Assembly: GCF_004795055.1 (NCBI RefSeq)
Contig: NZ_SSBJ01000010.1
Span: forward strand, 145,084-209,083
Length of the DNA stretch: 64,000 nucleotides
Direction of reading: 5' to 3'
Origin: Streptomyces sp. A1136
Lineage (GTDB): Bacteria; Actinomycetota; Actinomycetes; Streptomycetales; Streptomycetaceae
Under the pieces are notes generated by a model. It ran no database searches. It was not told where the DNA came from and saw only the letters and a program-made list of their open reading frames with translations. Shown one piece after another: positions 60,581-64,000 of this stretch (its first letter is position 1; every line of letters starts with the position of its first letter). The translations under genes were made by a program, and so were the position numbers.

Positions 60581-60610
60581 TTGCGGCGTTTCGGAAAGTT
60601 CATCTAGGCT
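60581..60610 (+). promoter_or_regulatory. predicted dapA promoter
   Basis: TTGCGG (60581-60586), an 18-bp spacer and TAGGCT (60605-60610). The expected start site is near 60617, directly before the hairpin at 60622, giving a leader of about 150 bases before dapA. Confidence 0.5.
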
Positions 60611-60621
60611 GATCAAACGGA

Positions 60622-60659
60622 CCCGGCACTGCTTGAACCCCCGAGCAGGCAGTGCCGGG
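60622..60659 (+). promoter_or_regulatory. hairpin in the thyX-dapA gap (terminator or attenuator)
   Basis: CCCGGCACTGC pairs with GCAGTGCCGGG (11 bp, 16-base loop). It could end thyX or form the first structure of the dapA leader. A GGGGGA/TCCCCC pairing lies further downstream before dapA. Confidence 0.5.
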
Positions 60660-60765
60660 CTCCAACAATCCGGCGGTCACACTCCGCAGTCATATGGGGG
60701 AGCCACACCTCGTTGACGTCCCCCTAAGGGATGCCCCGGGCGTGGCAGCGAGTAGCGTGTTACCC

Positions 60766-61665
60766 ATGGCTCCGATCTCGACTCCGCAGACCCCCTTCGG
60801 GCGGGTCCTCACCGCCATGATCACGCCGTTCACGGCGGATGGCGCACTCGACCTCGACGGCGCGCAGCGGCTCGCCGTCCACTTGGTGGACGCAGGCAAC
60901 GACGGCCTGATCGTCAACGGCACCACCGGTGAGTCGCCGACCACCACCGACGCGGAGAAAAACGACCTCGTACGAGCCGTACTCGAAGCGGTCGGGGACC
61001 GCGCCCACGTGGTCGCCGGCATCGGCACCAACGACACCCGCCACACCCTGGAGCTCGCCCGTCAGGCCGAGCGCACCGGCGCCCACGGCCTGCTCGCGGT
61101 CACCCCGTACTACAGCAAGCCGCCGCAGGAAGGCCTCTTCCGGCACTTCACGGCGATCGCCGACGCCACCGGGCTGCCGGTCATGCTCTACGACATCCCG
61201 GGCCGCAGCGGTGTGCCGATCGACACCGAAACCCTCGTACGGCTCGCCGAACACCCCCGTATCGTCGCCAACAAGGACGCCAAGGGGGACCTCGGCCGCG
61301 CCAGCTGGGCCATCGCGCGGAGCGGCCTGGCCTGGTACTCCGGCGACGACATGCTGAACCTGCCGCTCCTGTCGGTCGGCGCGGTCGGCTTCGTCTCCGT
61401 GGTGGGCCACCTGGTCACCCCGGAGCTGCGCACGATGCTCGAAGCCCACCTGGGCGGCGACGTCCAGAAGGCCGCCGAGATCCACCAGAAGCTGCTCCCC
61501 GTCTTCACCGGCATGTTCCGCACCCAGGGTGTGATGACCACCAAGGGCGCATTGAACCTCCAGGGACTGCCCGCGGGTCCGCTGCGGCTCCCGCTGGTCG
61601 AGCTGACCGCCGAAGAGACGGCGCAGCTCAAGATCGATCTTGCCGCCGGCGGGGTACAGCTCTGA
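60766..61665 (+). CDS. dapA: 4-hydroxy-tetrahydrodipicolinate synthase
   Basis: 299 residues; condenses pyruvate with aspartate semialdehyde to open the diaminopimelate/lysine branch. The Schiff-base lysine is K170 in ANKDAKGDL. GTTGESPTTTDAEK and YDIPGRSGVPI are the other active-site elements. ATG at 60766 lacks a ribosome site, and TAGCGT lies seven bases upstream (60752-60757 region), so a leaderless mRNA is possible in addition to the longer transcript predicted from 60581. RNase J follows 145 bp downstream. Confidence 0.97.
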   Translation: MAPISTPQTPFGRVLTAMITPFTADGALDLDGAQRLAVHLVDAGNDGLIVNGTTGESPTTTDAEKNDLVRAVLEAVGDRAHVVAGIGTNDTRHTLELARQAERTGAHGLLAVTPYYSKPPQEGLFRHFTAIADATGLPVMLYDIPGRSGVPIDTETLVRLAEHPRIVANKDAKGDLGRASWAIARSGLAWYSGDDMLNLPLLSVGAVGFVSVVGHLVTPELRTMLEAHLGGDVQKAAEIHQKLLPVFTGMFRTQGVMTTKGALNLQGLPAGPLRLPLVELTAEETAQLKIDLAAGGVQL

Positions 61666-61675
61666 CAACAGACTT

Positions 61676-61723
61676 CACAACTGAACAAGCACGGCCGGCA
61701 CGACCGACACAACTGAACAAGCA
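61676..61723 (+). repeat. 16-bp direct repeat in the rnj leader
   Basis: CACAACTGAACAAGCA occurs at 61676-61691 and 61708-61723, 32 bp apart. The surrounding ~75 bases are A/C-rich and far lower in GC than the rest of the window, so they should form an unstructured mRNA segment. Confidence 0.8.
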
Positions 61724-61760
61724 AGATCACAACAGACAAGAGCAAGTGCACGAATGACAT

Positions 61761-61794
61761 GCGCGCCACGTGCCTTCGAGGTACGTGGCGTGCG
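61761..61794 (+). promoter_or_regulatory. rnj leader hairpin next to the ribosome site
   Basis: CGCCACGT and ACGTGGCG, extended by CCT-TCG-AGG at the tip, form a long stem-loop that ends at the GGTGAGGAGAG ribosome site of RNase J (61795 onwards). Placement suggests translational or processing control of rnj. Confidence 0.55.
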
Positions 61795-61810
61795 TGGTGA
61801 GGAGAGACTT

Positions 61811-63496
61811 TTGAGCCATCCGCATCCTGAACTCGGCCCGCCCCCGAAGCTCCCCAAGGGCGGCCTCCGGGTCACCCCCCTGGGCGGTCTCGGTGAGATC
61901 GGCCGCAACATGACCGTCTTCGAGTTCGACGGCCGCCTCCTGATCGTCGACTGCGGCGTTCTCTTCCCCGAGGAGGAGCAGCCGGGCATCGACCTGATCC
62001 TTCCGGACTTCTCGTCCATCCGGGACCGGCTCGACGACATCGAGGGCATCGTCCTCACGCACGGCCACGAGGACCACATCGGCGCCGTCCCCTACCTCCT
62101 CCGGGAGAAGCCGGACATCCCGCTGATCGGCTCCAAACTGACGCTGGCCCTCATCGAGGCGAAGCTCCAGGAGCACCGGATCCGCCCCTACACCCTTGAG
62201 GTGAAGGAAGGCGAACGGGAGGCCCTCGGCCCCTTCGACTGCGAGTTCATCGCCGTCAACCACTCCATCCCGGACGCCTTGGCCGTGGCCATCCGGACCC
62301 CCGCCGGCCTGGTCGTGGCCACCGGCGACTTCAAGATGGACCAGCTCCCGCTGGACAGCCGCCTCACCGACCTCCACGCGTTCGCGCGGCTGAGCGAGGA
62401 AGGCATCGACCTTCTGCTCTCCGACTCGACGAACGCAGAGGTCCCGGGCTTCGTGCCGCCGGAGCGGGAGATCTCCAACGTCCTGCGCACGGTCTTCGCC
62501 AACGCCCACAGCCGGATCATCGTGGCGAGTTTCGCCAGCCACGTGCACCGCATCCAGCAGATCCTGGACGCGGCCCACGAGTACGGCCGTCGGGTCGCCT
62601 TCGTCGGCCGCTCGATGGTCCGCAACATGGGCATCGCGCGTGATCTCGGCTACCTGCGGGTCCCGGCCGGTCTCGTCGTGGACGTGAAGACCCTCGACGA
62701 CCTGCCGGCCCACGAGGTCGTCCTGGTCTGCACCGGCTCCCAGGGCGAGCCGATGGCCGCCCTGTCCCGGATGGCCAACCGCGACCACCAGATCCGGATC
62801 GTCCCCGGGGACACCGTGATCCTCGCGTCGTCCCTGATCCCGGGCAACGAGAACGCGGTCTACCGCGTGATCAACGGCCTGACCCGGTGGGGCGCCAACG
62901 TCGTGCACAAGGGCAACGCCAAGGTGCACGTCTCCGGTCACGCCTCCGCGGGCGAGCTGCTGTACTTCTACAACATCTGCAAGCCGCGGAACCTGATGCC
63001 GGTCCACGGCGAATGGCGCCACCTGCGCGCCAACGCCGAGCTGGGCGCCCTCACGGGCGTACCGAAGGACCGGATCGTGATCGCCGAGGACGGTGTGGTC
63101 GTCGACCTGATCGACGGCAAGGCCCGCATCTCCGGCAAGGTCCAGGCCGGCTACGTGTACGTCGACGGCCTGTCGGTCGGCGATGTCACGGAGGCGTCGC
63201 TCAAGGACCGCCGCATCCTCGGTGACGAGGGCATCATCTCGGTCTACGTCGTGGTGGACAGCACCACCGGCAAGGTCGTGAGCGGCCCGAACATCCAGGC
63301 GCGCGGCTCGGGCATCGACGACGGCGCGTTCGGTTCGGTGGCGCTCAAGATCGAGGAAGCCATCGCGCGCGCCGCCGCCGACGGCGTCGCCGAACCGCAC
63401 CAGATCCAGCAGCTCATCCGTCGCACGATGGGCAAGTGGGTCTCGGACGGCTACCGCCGCCGCCCGATGATCCTCCCGGTCGTCGTCGAGGTCTGA
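61811..63496 (+). CDS. rnj: ribonuclease J
   Basis: 561 residues; metallo-beta-lactamase/beta-CASP RNase with endo- and 5' exonuclease activity, acting in mRNA decay and rRNA maturation. The zinc motif H84-G-H-E-D-H89 is intact, and SDSTNAE, GRSMVRNMGIA and SGHASAGELLYFYN carry other metal or beta-CASP residues. TTG at 61811 (LSHPHPELGPPPK) is chosen because GAGGAGAG sits at ideal distance and it gives the 561-residue length I recall for S. coelicolor; the ATG at 61754 falls in the leader hairpin region. An rRNA operon leader follows downstream. Confidence 0.96.
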   Translation: MSHPHPELGPPPKLPKGGLRVTPLGGLGEIGRNMTVFEFDGRLLIVDCGVLFPEEEQPGIDLILPDFSSIRDRLDDIEGIVLTHGHEDHIGAVPYLLREKPDIPLIGSKLTLALIEAKLQEHRIRPYTLEVKEGEREALGPFDCEFIAVNHSIPDALAVAIRTPAGLVVATGDFKMDQLPLDSRLTDLHAFARLSEEGIDLLLSDSTNAEVPGFVPPEREISNVLRTVFANAHSRIIVASFASHVHRIQQILDAAHEYGRRVAFVGRSMVRNMGIARDLGYLRVPAGLVVDVKTLDDLPAHEVVLVCTGSQGEPMAALSRMANRDHQIRIVPGDTVILASSLIPGNENAVYRVINGLTRWGANVVHKGNAKVHVSGHASAGELLYFYNICKPRNLMPVHGEWRHLRANAELGALTGVPKDRIVIAEDGVVVDLIDGKARISGKVQAGYVYVDGLSVGDVTEASLKDRRILGDEGIISVYVVVDSTTGKVVSGPNIQARGSGIDDGAFGSVALKIEEAIARAAADGVAEPHQIQQLIRRTMGKWVSDGYRRRPMILPVVVEV

Positions 63497-63519
63497 CCCT
63501 CGTCGTAGCGACCCGAACA

Positions 63520-63560
63520 GGAGCGGGCTCCCCCCGATTTGCACCGAGGGGGCCCGCTCC
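63520..63560 (+). terminator. terminator after rnj
   Basis: GGAGCGGGCTCCCCC and GAGGGGGCCCGCTCC pair with two G-T wobbles around a 10-base loop, about 24 bases past the stop. No T-run directly follows. Confidence 0.75.
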
Positions 63561-63635
63561 AGTACGTTTACGTCTCCACCTCGCACGACCCCCCGACACA
63601 CTCGTGTGCCCGGACGGTGTCCGCGAGGAGGGTGG

Positions 63636-63664
63636 GAAACAGACCCGGGGAGACCTGATAAAGT
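63636..63664 (+). promoter_or_regulatory. rRNA operon promoter, upstream copy
   Basis: GAAACA (63636-63641), 17-bp spacer, TAAAGT (63659-63664). The -35 is a poor match to TTGACA but is shared in form with the two following copies. Confidence 0.6.
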
Positions 63665-63723
63665 CTGGCCCAGCCCGAAAGGGAAAGGCCCTCCAACGGC
63701 CTCAGAATCCAAATCCGATTCCG

Positions 63724-63752
63724 GAAACGGCGCGGAAATGGTCTGGTAAGGT
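63724..63752 (+). promoter_or_regulatory. rRNA operon promoter, middle copy
   Basis: GAAACG (63724-63729), 17-bp spacer, TAAGGT (63747-63752). TCTGG directly precedes the -10 as in the next copy, and CGGAAAGGGAAA follows it, resembling the segment after the first copy. Confidence 0.6.
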
Positions 63753-63815
63753 TGGAATCGCCGGAAAGGGAAACGCGAAAGCGGAGAACTGGAAAGCGAA
63801 TCCCGCTTCGACCGG

Positions 63816-63844
63816 GAATCGGACACGAGAGAGTCTGGTAGAGT
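63816..63844 (+). promoter_or_regulatory. rRNA operon promoter, proximal copy
   Basis: GAATCG (63816-63821), 17-bp spacer, TAGAGT (63839-63844), followed by CGGAAACGCAAG. From memory this TCTGGTAGAGT-type box precedes 16S leaders in many Streptomyces. Confidence 0.65.
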
Positions 63845-63850
63845 CGGAAA

Positions 63851-64000
63851 CGCAAGAACAAAACGAAGAACAAAGGAAGCGCCCGGAGGAAAACCCGCGA
63901 GGGTGAGTACGAAGGAAGCGTCCGTTCCTTGAGAACTCAACAGCGTGCCAAAAATCAACGCCAGAAGTTGATACCCCGTCCACTTCGGTGGATGAGGTTC
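63851..64000 (+). ncRNA. 5' leader of an rRNA operon (16S gene beyond the window)
   Basis: The CTTGAGAACTCAACAG element (63928-63943), followed by GTGCCAAAAATCAACGCC and GTTGATACCCC, is the leader sequence I recall upstream of Streptomyces 16S rRNA; TTGAGAACTCAA is shared with other actinobacteria and is associated with antitermination and processing. A small TCCAC-TTCG-GTGGA hairpin lies at 63979-63992. The mature 16S sequence itself is not in the window; it should begin roughly 100-200 bases further on. Confidence 0.8.

Noticed and set aside
61754..61810. N-terminal extension of RNase J from ATG 61754
   Set aside because: It would translate the leader hairpin; TTG at 61811 has a strong ribosome site and gives the family length.

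Overview
This window is chromosomal DNA from a high-GC actinomycete, almost certainly Streptomyces. The evidence is the extreme third-position GC bias, the many GTG starts, a rare TTA (bldA-type) codon in a small gene, and a gene order that matches from memory the conserved core of Streptomyces chromosomes: gab genes, dxr-rip-ispG, proS, rimP-nusA-ylxR-infB-ylxP-rbfA-truB-ribF, an ESX locus, rpsO-pnp, dapB-thyX-dapA-rnj, then an rRNA operon leader. No insertion sequence, prophage, CRISPR array or tRNA gene was seen.

Layout. 0-12.4 kb is a polyamine/GABA module: two PotB/PotC-type permeases, an amine-oxidising flavoprotein, gabT, a PucR-family regulator and an aldehyde dehydrogenase. They are interspersed with a small TTA-containing gene, a PAP2 phosphatase and a VirD4-like membrane ATPase. 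A 1.1-kb non-coding gap between pucR and the dehydrogenase gene holds three ~160-bp tandem repeats. 12.6-25.8 kb carries an acyl-CoA dehydrogenase, an unrecognised 450-residue protein, the isoprenoid genes dxr and ispG around a site-2-type protease, two GNAT enzymes, proS, a slipin, a degenerate phosphotransferase, and a translationally coupled pair of a Tat lipoprotein and a ferritin-like protein. 26.5-38.6 kb is the transcription-translation cluster rimP to ribF, interrupted between truB and ribF by a 1174-residue trypsin-like/STAND-NTPase protein.

38.7-53.0 kb is a complete ESX (type VII) secretion locus: an EspI-like ATPase, an unknown coupled protein and EccE on the minus strand; EccB, mycosin and two WXG100 proteins on the plus strand; a DUF397 protein and EccC on the minus strand; and EccD on the plus strand. 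53.2-63.5 kb holds rpsO, pnp, an M16 peptidase, dapB, thyX, dapA and RNase J, so RNA-turnover enzymes are mixed with lysine/diaminopimelate and thymidylate synthesis. The last 500 bp contain the RNase J terminator, three evenly spaced promoters and the start of an rRNA leader. The 16S gene should begin just beyond the window.

The least explained items are the 160-bp tandem repeats, the Cys-for-Ser trypsin-like/STAND protein, the phosphotransferase-like protein lacking its catalytic residues, the unknown protein coupled to eccE, and structured leaders before infB, dapA and rnj. All functional calls come from reading motifs and from memory of the families. No database search was run.
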